The notes below the pieces were generated by a model. It saw only the letters and a program-made list of their open reading frames with translations, was not told the DNA's origin and made no database searches. Both the position numbers and the translations under genes were made by a program. A stretch of DNA of 64,000 nucleotides from Planctomycetota bacterium (GTDB lineage: Bacteria > Planctomycetota > Planctomycetia > Gemmatales > Gemmataceae). The stretch covers positions 1 to 64,000 of the forward strand of contig JAKOSN010000040.1 of assembly GCA_029777335.1 (NCBI GenBank). Direction: 5' to 3'. Below are positions 52,270 through 60,496 of this stretch, piece by piece; positions within the stretch are counted from its first letter, which is position 1; every line of letters starts with the position of its first letter.

Positions 52270-52298
52270 TTGACGCTGCCCTGATCCCGGCGTAGACT
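52270..52298 (+). promoter_or_regulatory. Sigma70-like promoter of the 52387 gene
   Basis: TTGACG (52270-52275), 17-base spacer, TAGACT (52293-52298). A leader of about 80 bases would precede the ATG at 52387. Confidence 0.45.
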
Positions 52299-52386
52299 CC
52301 CTCGTAATCGTCGCCAAACTCATCAGTCTCACTTCCTGAGAACCAACACGACGGACAGGCGCCGATCAATTCAGCGGGGTGAATCC

Positions 52387-52929
52387 ATGTCGAAGTATCT
52401 GGTGATCGGGGTCGGTTTCTTGCTTCTGTTCGGAGGGGCACAAGCCCGAGGGCAGGACTCCGAGGAGATCAAGCGGCTGAAAAGCCGGATCGAGCTCCTG
52501 GAAATGAAACTGAGGTTGGCCGAAGCGGACAACGAGACCCTGCGAAAAGAGATCGCCGCCCTCAAGTCCAAAGCAGGCGGCGCAGGGAAGGAGAAGCCCA
52601 GGACACTCTCCGAGCTTCTTTCCGATGGTGCGGTCCTTCCCGGTGATTTTCGCTTCCTCAACGCGAAGATCTCCGCCGGGGAAGTTACCGTCACCATCAA
52701 AAGTCGCAACGGGAAACAATTCAGAGGGATGCATTATGCGAAGAACAAGGAGGGGGAACTCAACGTCGAGATCGAAGGCGAAATCAACGCCAATCGGTTT
52801 GGTTACAAGGCGATCAACACCGCACATAAATTCACGGTAACGGGGATCCTCAAAGGAGAAAGTTTGGAATGCATCTTCGTGAATAGTGCCGGCGAGAAAG
52901 CGAGCATGACTTTAAAGACCTCCAGATGA
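52387..52929 (+). CDS. Exported coiled-coil protein with small beta domain
   Basis: 180 residues. Signal peptide YLVIGVGFLLLFGGAQARGQ, then a coiled-coil (EEIKRLKSRIELLEMKLRLA ... NETLRKEIAALKSK, about 23-60). The C-terminal beta-rich domain (about 80-180) contains SAGEVTVTIKSRNGKQFRGM and INANRFGYKAINTAHKF. The coiled-coil probably oligomerises the protein in the periplasm. No family recognised. Confidence 0.7.
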   Translation: MSKYLVIGVGFLLLFGGAQARGQDSEEIKRLKSRIELLEMKLRLAEADNETLRKEIAALKSKAGGAGKEKPRTLSELLSDGAVLPGDFRFLNAKISAGEVTVTIKSRNGKQFRGMHYAKNKEGELNVEIEGEINANRFGYKAINTAHKFTVTGILKGESLECIFVNSAGEKASMTLKTSR

Positions 52930-53110
52930 AGGACCCGCTTCGCAGACACCCAAGGCCAGGCCGCAGCGAATCCTAACCGAGGTGAGTTCTTGCCCGTTCT
53001 GACCGAGCGAGCGTACGGTGGAACACAAGAAAAACAACCGATGCCCAGACCGAAACTACCGCGCGAGACCTGGCGGGGCAACGCGGACAACCTCTCCCCC
53101 TCGAAACAGA

Positions 53111-53143
53111 AAGCCCCTCGTTCCTGGGGGGAACAAGGGGCTT
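53111..53143 (-). terminator. Terminator of the secretin-lipoprotein unit
   Basis: Arms 53111-53124 and 53130-53143 form a 14-bp stem with a 5-base loop; the single irregular pair is a G-U in the minus-strand RNA, and T-rich sequence follows. It lies 12 bases after the lipoprotein stop. Confidence 0.75.
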
Positions 53144-53154
53144 GCCCGCAACGG

Positions 53155-53937
53155 TTATCTTAACGTTAGACCGGGATGAGAGGGTGCTACCTGCTGAGGC
53201 TGTGGTAACGGGGCAGGGGCCGTTCGCTGGGGAAACGGCAACGGCGACGTTGGAGCCTGACCGGGCGGACTCATTGGCAGGTTCCCCGGAGTCGTCTGCA
53301 TCCCTGGTTTGGGGGATGGCGTTTGCGTTGACATCTCGACCGGTGCTTCACCAGGGCGAATCACCCGGTTGGTCGTTTTCACCAGAGGATGGCTGTGCTG
53401 CCCTCCCAGGTTGATCACATCGCTCTCCTGATGCAGTGGCGTGCCCTTGATCGGCTCGTAACGAACCCTCAGACGAACCTCCTTGATGGTCGGCTGATAC
53501 GCCGGCCAGGGGAGAAAGAGGGTGTATCCCCAACCGATCGCGTCCTTCTTGCACAGCCGCTTCACCGTGACTGGATCGATGTGCCACACCTCCAGCGGAG
53601 CAGTGGGCTTGCACCCATCGGTCACATTGAAGAGTTCCACCACCAGGGCCCCTTCGGCTGCCATCCCGTAATCGATCTGGGGACCATAGAGGTAAACCCG
53701 CCCGGCTAACCCAACCAACGGAGCGCCCCCGCGAGTGGGGTCGGTGGTTCGCACCAGGTCACGCTCCCACCAGGCCTGGACCTGGCAGGGCGTGCCGTGC
53801 ACAGGAGATGCTCCTGGAGAACACAGGTTCTGCCAGGTGTCGACACACCCCGTCCCTGTCAGACACAGGGTGAGCAGGGCCGCTACCAACCCGGAGCGGA
53901 CTCGCGTGCTCAAAAATCTTTTGGCATCTGAATCCAT
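53155..53937 (-). CDS. Predicted lipoprotein, candidate secretin partner
   Basis: 260 residues. ATG 53937 has GGAGG 7 bases upstream. Signal peptide LVAALLTLCLTGTGC with a lipobox (Cys about 31). The mature region holds a beta-rich domain (GRVYLYGPQIDYGMAAEGALVV, taken as two pieces, to about residue 175) and a long Pro/Gln/Thr-rich tail. Its start lies 28 bases inside the secretin gene, so the two are translationally coupled. Lipoprotein genes beside secretins often encode pilotins that guide assembly in the outer membrane; this is inferred from position, as it has no recognisable GspS or PilW fold. Confidence 0.72.
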   Translation of the reverse strand: MDSDAKRFLSTRVRSGLVAALLTLCLTGTGCVDTWQNLCSPGASPVHGTPCQVQAWWERDLVRTTDPTRGGAPLVGLAGRVYLYGPQIDYGMAAEGALVVELFNVTDGCKPTAPLEVWHIDPVTVKRLCKKDAIGWGYTLFLPWPAYQPTIKEVRLRVRYEPIKGTPLHQESDVINLGGQHSHPLVKTTNRVIRPGEAPVEMSTQTPSPKPGMQTTPGNLPMSPPGQAPTSPLPFPQRTAPAPLPQPQQVAPSHPGLTLR

Positions 53938-56900
53938 GGTTGAGCCTCCTTGCTCGTGGGTGCGGAGGGATTTCCCCCCGGCTGCGATCCCTGCTGCGAG
54001 ACCGGACTCGCCTGCAGCGGAGCCCTGGTTTGGACTGCCGGGATCACCGGGGCAGTGCCAGATTGTCCCGGCCCCGTGGGCATGGGGGAGGGACCGGCCC
54101 CCATTCGCCTTTCGGTCGTCCCCATCGGCAGGGGAGCAAGCTGAGTGTTTGGCCCCGTGGGCATCGGCCTCGGGGTTGTTCTCATCGCTGCCTGTCGGGC
54201 TGCCTGAATCTGCGGATGCATCGGCATCGGACTGCTGCTGGTCCCCGACAGGTCCATCGGTGCCCCGGGCGTTCGGCCCGGCTGACCGGGTCCTGTGGGC
54301 ATGGGCGCTGGCGTGGGGGCCCCGGACTTCTCCTCGGGCGTCGCCTTGGGCGGCGGCAACGTTGAGGGGACACCCATCGTCGGTGGCGGCAGCGGCGGCA
54401 ATTGATGCGGTCCTGGGAAGAGATCGCCCTCGGGCCCCGCTCCCGGTCCAGCGGCCGGATTGGGCAGCTTGGGCCCCTGGATGATCGGCTCCATCCCCGA
54501 CGTCCCATGCATCTTGACCACGTCGCCCAGCACCCAGTCCATGCGCCGCGATTCGTAGGCCATGATCTGCTCGGCCTCGAAGCGGTTTCGCACAATGTGG
54601 GGGGTCAGGATCACCAGGAGTTCCTGCTTCTTCTTTTGCTGGGTGCGGTAGCGGAACAGCGTGCCAACTCCAGGCAGATCTCCCAGCCAGGGCACCTTGT
54701 TCTCGGTCTTGCCATCTTGCTTGGCAATCAGGCCGCCGATCGCCACCGTTTCGCTGTCGTAGGCCGAAACCGTTGTTTCCACCGTCTGCTGATTGAACTG
54801 CGGCGCGAGCAGCCCGTTCCCCAGGTTGACCGACGTGGGAGCCACCGAGGAAATCGATGGCACCACACGCATGATCACTCGGCCATCCGGCGTGATCTTG
54901 GGCGTGACCTGAAGTTCGATACCCACATCGCGATAACTGACGTTGTTGGACACCACACCTGTCCCGGTGATGTTGCTACCCAGTGAATAGGGCACGCTCT
55001 GGCCCACGAACACCCGGGCGAACTGGTTATCCAGCGTCATCACCTGCGGGCGGCTGAGAATGTCGGCTCGCCCCTGCGTTTTCAGTGCGCGAATCAGCAG
55101 GTTGAAGCTATCGCTTGAAGCGGAGAAGACAAAGCCACCGATGCCGGAGGTGGGCGAAACACGGCCTGTGCCGAAGTTCCCCAGTCCCTGCCAGCCGACG
55201 ATCCCTGGCCCGATCAGGCTCGAGTTGGGCAGACCAGCCGAGGGATTGTTAAAGGGGAATCCCGGCGTGCCAATCCCCGTGGTGGCGGTTCCGGTTGTCC
55301 CGGTAAGGCCGCGCTGGAAGAGGATTGGCGACTGCAGGCCAATTTCCACCCCCAATTCCTCATCGCCAGAGAGATCGACCTCCGCCAACATCACCTGGAT
55401 GACCACCATTGGCTGCTCAATGTCGATCTCGGCGATCAAGCGCATGATCTCCCCAAAGTAACGCGGAGTGGCACTGATCAGCAGCTTGTTGGAGATCGGT
55501 TCAGGAACAATCACCACCTGGCGTTCCAGATCCGTGAACCCAGCCTGCTGCGGCCCCAGGGCCACGGTGTTCAGGTTGTTGGACAGGAAGGTGCCCAGGG
55601 AGTTGGCGACGTCGGCTGCCAGGGTGTTGTGGAGCTGATACACCTCGTTGCGACGTTGTTCAACCTCAGATTCTTCCAGGCGCGTGATGATCGCCTCGAT
55701 CACGTCAAGATCGCCGGGTCCCCCAGCCACGATGATGCTGTTGGTGCGCTGATCGATGCTGATACGCGGCGCCAGACCCGTGGTGTTGATGCCCCCCGCT
55801 CCGGTGGGAACGGCGCCACCGCCTACCCCCCCCACGCCTCCGCCCACTCCGGTGGTGGCGCCCACAAACAGTTGCTGCAACATGGTGGCAACGGTCGCGG
55901 CATCTCCCTTTTTCAAGGTAAAGACGTTGAGGCGAGCACGGGAGTTGGGCACCACATCCAGTTCCATGATCAGGTTGAAGATCAGCTCCATCGTTTCGGC
56001 CGGAGCCGCGACAATCAGGCTGTTGGTGCGTGGATCCGCCGAAATCTGCACGTCTTCGAGCATCCCCGCCTCGACGGGAGGCTGCCCGGGGCGACGCAGA
56101 CTCTTGAAACTGAGCGCAGAGGTTCGGGTCCGGTTGGGAGCAGTCGCGGTGCCGGTATTGCCCCCTCGGGCGCCACCGATTCCGCCTGCACCAGCCCCGC
56201 CGATGCCTGCACCACCAATCCCACCAACACCGCCACCACCAATGCCTCCGCCACCAATACCCCCGCCAATGCCGCCCCCGCCAATGCCGCCGGGACCGCC
56301 ACCGATGCCACCACCACCAATGCCGCCCGCGCCGCCGATTCCGCCCGCGCCGCCCGCTCCACCGACACCACCCACGCCAGTGGTACCAGTGCCGGTGTAA
56401 GGCATCACGCTGTCGGAGATCGCCTGGAGGATCAGGAAGGCCAGATCCTCGGCGAAGGCGTACTGCAACGGGACAATCCGCAGTTCATTCTTGGCCTTGG
56501 TGGTCGTGTCATCTATCCGCGTAATCAGCTGCTCAATCTCTGCCAGGTCGGCTGGTGCGGCCTGAACGAACACCGTGTTGGTGCTGTCGTCGTAGGTCAC
56601 CCGGATCTGGTGCTGCGTCTGCAGAATCCCGGGATACCGCTGGGCATAGAACGAGTTGATCAACGTGGCCACCCGGTAGGCCGATGCCTTCTTCAGCTGG
56701 AAGGGCGTGGGCTGAGCCTCCTTCGGATTGGCGACATCCAGACGAGAAATCTCCTTCTTGATATCCTCCATGCGAGCCTCGGAGGTGGCCACCAGGATCG
56801 CATTGAACCGGGGCAGAGCGAGGAGCACCACCGAGGAAGGCTGCGAGGTGGTTTGCTGGAACCCGCCAAACGCTCCCTGGGTGTTCGTGGTGCGGGGCGC

Positions 56901-59900
56901 CGTCAGGATGGCCGAGTTGCCAAACGCACCGACGTTCACCCGCGAGAACAACTGGGTCAGCGTGCCAGCGATGCTTGTGGCATCCCCCTCCTTGAGGTAG
57001 ATCAGTTCAATCTTGACCGAAGCCGGCTTGGCCAACCCCTGGAGATATTCAATGATCTTCAGGACGGCCTCGACATCGGCGGGGTTGTTGCCACTGATGA
57101 CGATGATGCCCAGTTCTTCCAGCGCCTGTGCCGTGACCGGGGCGCGAGGCCCAACCACCCCTTGCGAGGGCTGCTGGGGTTGCGGTTGCGGCTGTGTTTC
57201 GGGTTGTTGTTCGTGGTGACTGACAGGCTGCAGTTCCGGCTGCTGGGGGGCGACCCCCTCGGGTGATTTGGCACCCGAGGGGACAGTCGGCTCGGTCGAT
57301 TGATTCAGAGAAGTGCTGTCAAGTTGCGGATCGAAGAGAACCGGCTGAGGGACATCCTTGTCCCGGTGTTCAAAAAAATCGTGGCCCTTGTCCTGCTCCG
57401 TGTCGAGCCGCGATTGGCGTCCGCCTGCTCCTCGGCCGCCTCCCCCACGGTTGCCGCCCCCTCCGCCAAAGCCGCCTCGGCCACCGCCGCCACCAAAGCC
57501 GCCTCGACCACCACCGATCCCGCCACCAAAGCCACCGAAGCCGCCAGTGCCGCCACCAAAGCCGCCTCGACCACCTCCAAAGCTACCCATCCCCGTGCCA
57601 CCAAACCCGCCGGTGCCCCCCGTGAAAGGCGTCGTGCCGGTGGTTCGGCTCGCGGTCGCGGTGGTCCGGCCCTGGATGGCATCAATCGCCTGCTGCACCA
57701 GAGAGGGATCCACGTTCTTGAGCGGAATCACCTTCACCGTGCGCGTGGCATCCTTGGACGCCTCTTCCATTTGCTCCACCAACTTCTTGACATCCTCGTA
57801 CATGATCTCGTTGCAGGACATCACCAGGCTATTGGTGCGGTCATCCACGCCGATCGACAGGGTCGATCTGGCGGAGGGAGAACCCCCGTTGCCGCCTCGT
57901 TGTCCTCCACGCTGTTGCTGTTGTCCCCCGAACATGAACGCCGGGAAACCGCCAACCTGAGTGGTCGGCTGAGAGTTGCCGGCCATCTGGTCCTTGTAGA
58001 CATCGCGGAGAACGGTTGCCACCTCGCTGGCGCTGGCGTGCTTCAACGGCCCCACGATCCAGGTGCGAACCACTGCCTTGGACCCATCAGTGTCGTCGCT
58101 GTCGATGGCGCGAGCGAGCAGACTGTGGATGGTCATCATGTCGAGCGGGTTCGCTCGCACCAGCAAGGAGTTGGTGCCCGGATCGGCGACGATCCGAATG
58201 CGTTCGGGCGAAGGATTGTTCGGGGCCTGAGCACCCGGAGCACTGAACTGCCCCAGGAACGGTATCAGGTTCGCCAGCCCCCCACGACCACCACGGCCAC
58301 CGCCCTGTTGTTGTTGCTGCGCTTGACGTGGACCATTGAACAGTTCGTCGAGCAACTGAGCCGCTTCCACCGCGCTGGCCACCTTGAGGCGAATCACCTC
58401 GAAATCGCCTTCCCCACCCGGGGTCTTGGTGATCAGGGTGATCAGCTGGTTGACCAGGGCCAGCGCCTCGGGATCCTCCGAGGTCACGATGAGCCGGTTG
58501 CCAAAGGCAGTGATGGTGATTGGCTTGTCTTCCTTGCCCGTCCGCTTGTCGTTGCGCGGATCGACGAGTTGTGCCTTGACCAGCTTCATCGCCCCCTTGT
58601 CCGTGGGGAGAGCCGTGGTCTTCTTGGGCTTGTCCTCGTTTTTCTCCTTGGGCAGAGACGGCATCTGCGGCGCAGCACTGGGGCTGACCACGCGCACAGG
58701 GTTCTTCCGCATTTGCGGCAACAGGCGTTCCAGGGCCTCGGCCAGCGTCGCCGCACTCCCCTTATCGAGAGTGAAGACGCGCATGTTGCCGCCACCCCCG
58801 GAAACGTCTCCCGTGATGGTCTTGATCGTCGAGGCTACTTCCTGCACCTGTTCGGTACTCCCACGCACCAGGATGGCGTTGCGATCGGTCTGCGCCTCGA
58901 TGTAGACACCGCCGGTCTTGGGATCAGCCGGAAACATCAACTTGAGGCTGTCGGCCAGCTTCGTCGCATCGGTCGCGCCCACCGGGATCAACTCGGTCTT
59001 GGTTCCCTGATCGGTGAGGGTGCGGATCTGGCGTGCGATCTGGAACTGATCCTCGGGGACACCATAGACAATGATGGAGTTGTTCCCTGCCGCCTGAATC
59101 CGCGGCGGATTCGTGGCGTTCTTATAGCTGTCCTGGATCGCCCGGGCTACCGCCTCGGCATTTCCGCTGGGGACGTTGTACGGCCGCAGTTCCGGCGGTC
59201 CCTTGAGCACCGGCGGACGATCCTTATCGGGCGTATCGAAGCGTTTCACAATCTCGCGTGCCTTGGATACCACGTCCGCAGGCCCGGTGACCATGACAAC
59301 GTTCTTCGCCTCATCGATGCTGATGTAGTGCTGCTTCTTGGTGGTTGCCGTCGGAGCCGGAGGCAACGGCCGCCCGAAGCGATCAAATTGCGGCTGCTGT
59401 TGTTGCTGCTGGCTCTTGGAATCGCCCAGCAACTCCTTGAGCAGCTTCTCCGCATCGCGCGCCAGCACATACTTGCACTCGTGAACCAGGTTCTCCGCCT
59501 GGTTACCCTGTTCGTTCTTTTCAATCTCGTCAATTTGCTTGACGATGCGCTGAATGCTGCCCACCGTGTCCTGGATGATCAGCTGGTTCAGCCGTGACAA
59601 CGGGATGACATCGCCAAAGGAGGAGCTGAGCATCCGTTTGATCTCGGTCTGCGCATCCTCGACGCTCATCGACCGCAGGGGCAGAACGACCGAAACAACC
59701 TCGGTCCGCCCGCGGCTCCCCAGATCCTCGATGCTCACGCGCGGCACATTGAGCGGATCGAGTTTCTCATCGGCCGCAACCAGAGTGAAGTTGCGATCGC
59801 GCCGAATCAGGAGATATTTCTGGTTCAATAATCCTTCATTGAGAATGTCAATAATTTCTGGCAACGTGTACTTCTTCCCCTTCTCTCCCTTGAAGGTGAA

Positions 59901-60206
59901 GGACCCCGTCGGATAGGACGTGGTTACAATCGGAATGCCGGTCTTGTCGTGCAGCCAATCCAGCACATCGCGCCAGGCGGCATTATCAAACACAAACTCG
60001 ATGCGCAGTTCTGGTTTGGCCGGTTGCGTGGTGGTTGTCGGCTTGGTGTCCGGTTTTTTGTCCGAGGTCGGTGGCGTGCCGGGCGGTTCATCCGCTTTCC
60101 CCATACGGACGGGATCCGCCGCCCAACTCCCAGCCAACCCGATTCCCAGGAGAATCAGGATAGCGAGGAGCCGACGCGGTCCGGCGCTGGCTTGATATGC
60201 TCGCAT
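53910..60206 (-). CDS. gspD: Giant type II secretion secretin (GspD/PilQ-like)
   Basis: 2098 residues from ATG 60206 (AAGGATC upstream); ordinary GspD has about 650. Signal peptide RLLAILILLGIGLAGSWAAD. An N0/STN domain (68-150) is followed by about 13 N1-like modules (168-1596), each ending with a strand of pattern NSLIV (QLIIQ, VVMVT, NSIIV, NAILV, RLIVT, NSLLV, NSLVM, IIVIS, NAILV, NTVFV, NSLIV, NSIIV, NKLLI). Gly-rich inserts lie at about 862-930 and 1271-1350. The secretin domain (about 1597-1870) has VVIQVMLAEVDLS, ISPTSG-type plug region, SVAPTSVNLGNG and ELLVILTPHIV. A Pro-rich tail with three PMPTGP copies ends it. Expected role: outer-membrane channel. Confidence 0.9.
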   Translation of the reverse strand: MRAYQASAGPRRLLAILILLGIGLAGSWAADPVRMGKADEPPGTPPTSDKKPDTKPTTTTQPAKPELRIEFVFDNAAWRDVLDWLHDKTGIPIVTTSYPTGSFTFKGEKGKKYTLPEIIDILNEGLLNQKYLLIRRDRNFTLVAADEKLDPLNVPRVSIEDLGSRGRTEVVSVVLPLRSMSVEDAQTEIKRMLSSSFGDVIPLSRLNQLIIQDTVGSIQRIVKQIDEIEKNEQGNQAENLVHECKYVLARDAEKLLKELLGDSKSQQQQQQPQFDRFGRPLPPAPTATTKKQHYISIDEAKNVVMVTGPADVVSKAREIVKRFDTPDKDRPPVLKGPPELRPYNVPSGNAEAVARAIQDSYKNATNPPRIQAAGNNSIIVYGVPEDQFQIARQIRTLTDQGTKTELIPVGATDATKLADSLKLMFPADPKTGGVYIEAQTDRNAILVRGSTEQVQEVASTIKTITGDVSGGGGNMRVFTLDKGSAATLAEALERLLPQMRKNPVRVVSPSAAPQMPSLPKEKNEDKPKKTTALPTDKGAMKLVKAQLVDPRNDKRTGKEDKPITITAFGNRLIVTSEDPEALALVNQLITLITKTPGGEGDFEVIRLKVASAVEAAQLLDELFNGPRQAQQQQQGGGRGGRGGLANLIPFLGQFSAPGAQAPNNPSPERIRIVADPGTNSLLVRANPLDMMTIHSLLARAIDSDDTDGSKAVVRTWIVGPLKHASASEVATVLRDVYKDQMAGNSQPTTQVGGFPAFMFGGQQQQRGGQRGGNGGSPSARSTLSIGVDDRTNSLVMSCNEIMYEDVKKLVEQMEEASKDATRTVKVIPLKNVDPSLVQQAIDAIQGRTTATASRTTGTTPFTGGTGGFGGTGMGSFGGGRGGFGGGTGGFGGFGGGIGGGRGGFGGGGGRGGFGGGGGNRGGGGRGAGGRQSRLDTEQDKGHDFFEHRDKDVPQPVLFDPQLDSTSLNQSTEPTVPSGAKSPEGVAPQQPELQPVSHHEQQPETQPQPQPQQPSQGVVGPRAPVTAQALEELGIIVISGNNPADVEAVLKIIEYLQGLAKPASVKIELIYLKEGDATSIAGTLTQLFSRVNVGAFGNSAILTAPRTTNTQGAFGGFQQTTSQPSSVVLLALPRFNAILVATSEARMEDIKKEISRLDVANPKEAQPTPFQLKKASAYRVATLINSFYAQRYPGILQTQHQIRVTYDDSTNTVFVQAAPADLAEIEQLITRIDDTTTKAKNELRIVPLQYAFAEDLAFLILQAISDSVMPYTGTGTTGVGGVGGAGGAGGIGGAGGIGGGGIGGGPGGIGGGGIGGGIGGGGIGGGGVGGIGGAGIGGAGAGGIGGARGGNTGTATAPNRTRTSALSFKSLRRPGQPPVEAGMLEDVQISADPRTNSLIVAAPAETMELIFNLIMELDVVPNSRARLNVFTLKKGDAATVATMLQQLFVGATTGVGGGVGGVGGGAVPTGAGGINTTGLAPRISIDQRTNSIIVAGGPGDLDVIEAIITRLEESEVEQRRNEVYQLHNTLAADVANSLGTFLSNNLNTVALGPQQAGFTDLERQVVIVPEPISNKLLISATPRYFGEIMRLIAEIDIEQPMVVIQVMLAEVDLSGDEELGVEIGLQSPILFQRGLTGTTGTATTGIGTPGFPFNNPSAGLPNSSLIGPGIVGWQGLGNFGTGRVSPTSGIGGFVFSASSDSFNLLIRALKTQGRADILSRPQVMTLDNQFARVFVGQSVPYSLGSNITGTGVVSNNVSYRDVGIELQVTPKITPDGRVIMRVVPSISSVAPTSVNLGNGLLAPQFNQQTVETTVSAYDSETVAIGGLIAKQDGKTENKVPWLGDLPGVGTLFRYRTQQKKKQELLVILTPHIVRNRFEAEQIMAYESRRMDWVLGDVVKMHGTSGMEPIIQGPKLPNPAAGPGAGPEGDLFPGPHQLPPLPPPTMGVPSTLPPPKATPEEKSGAPTPAPMPTGPGQPGRTPGAPMDLSGTSSSPMPMHPQIQAARQAAMRTTPRPMPTGPNTQLAPLPMGTTERRMGAGPSPMPTGPGQSGTAPVIPAVQTRAPLQASPVSQQGSQPGGNPSAPTSKEAQPWIQMPKDF
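56157..56396 (-). repeat. Gly-rich repeat insert 2 in the secretin
   Basis: Tandem codons for GGIGG/GGAGG-type units, about 80 residues (1271-1350), interrupting the N1-like module at about 1240-1418. Confidence 0.85.
57417..57623 (-). repeat. Gly/Phe/Arg-rich repeat insert 1 in the secretin
   Basis: About 69 residues (862-930) made of GGFGG and GGRGG units, inside a larger linker (850-1019) that splits the N1-like module at 822-1056. The linker continues with a Pro/Gln-rich part. Confidence 0.85.
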
Positions 60207-60496
60207 GTGTGTGATCCTTGCCCCTGTCACGGAGATAACTGCGCCCCCATCAGATCGTTGCTTCACAACAAATCAGTGTTCATTGTACGCATCGCATGGC
60301 GTGGGTACGATGCGCTAGCAACGAGGATACCCCTGTAATCCTCACTTTCGGCAAAACCCCTGCAGATACATGAGCAAACTCGGACCAAATCCAGGATTTC
60401 CTTTAGTCAAGAGCGCTTTTTGCCGCAAGGTTGGGAATCCAGGGCAGGGAGGTCAACCAGGACCTTCCGCGTGAGGAGCGTGCCCCCAGGTCAAAG

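Noticed and set aside
56157-57623. Regular short repeats resembling a repeat array
   Set aside because: They are in-frame Gly-rich coding repeats without constant-length unique spacers, so not a CRISPR array.
55629-59597. Two long plus-strand frames opposite the secretin, with Pro-rich runs
   Set aside because: They mirror the Gly-rich repeats of the secretin; Gly codons read backwards give Pro/Thr/Ala runs.
60289-60313. GCATCG/CGATGC inverted repeat upstream of the secretin
   Set aside because: Short 6-bp arms near a TACAAT on the minus strand; could be an operator, but chance occurrence is likely without conservation data.
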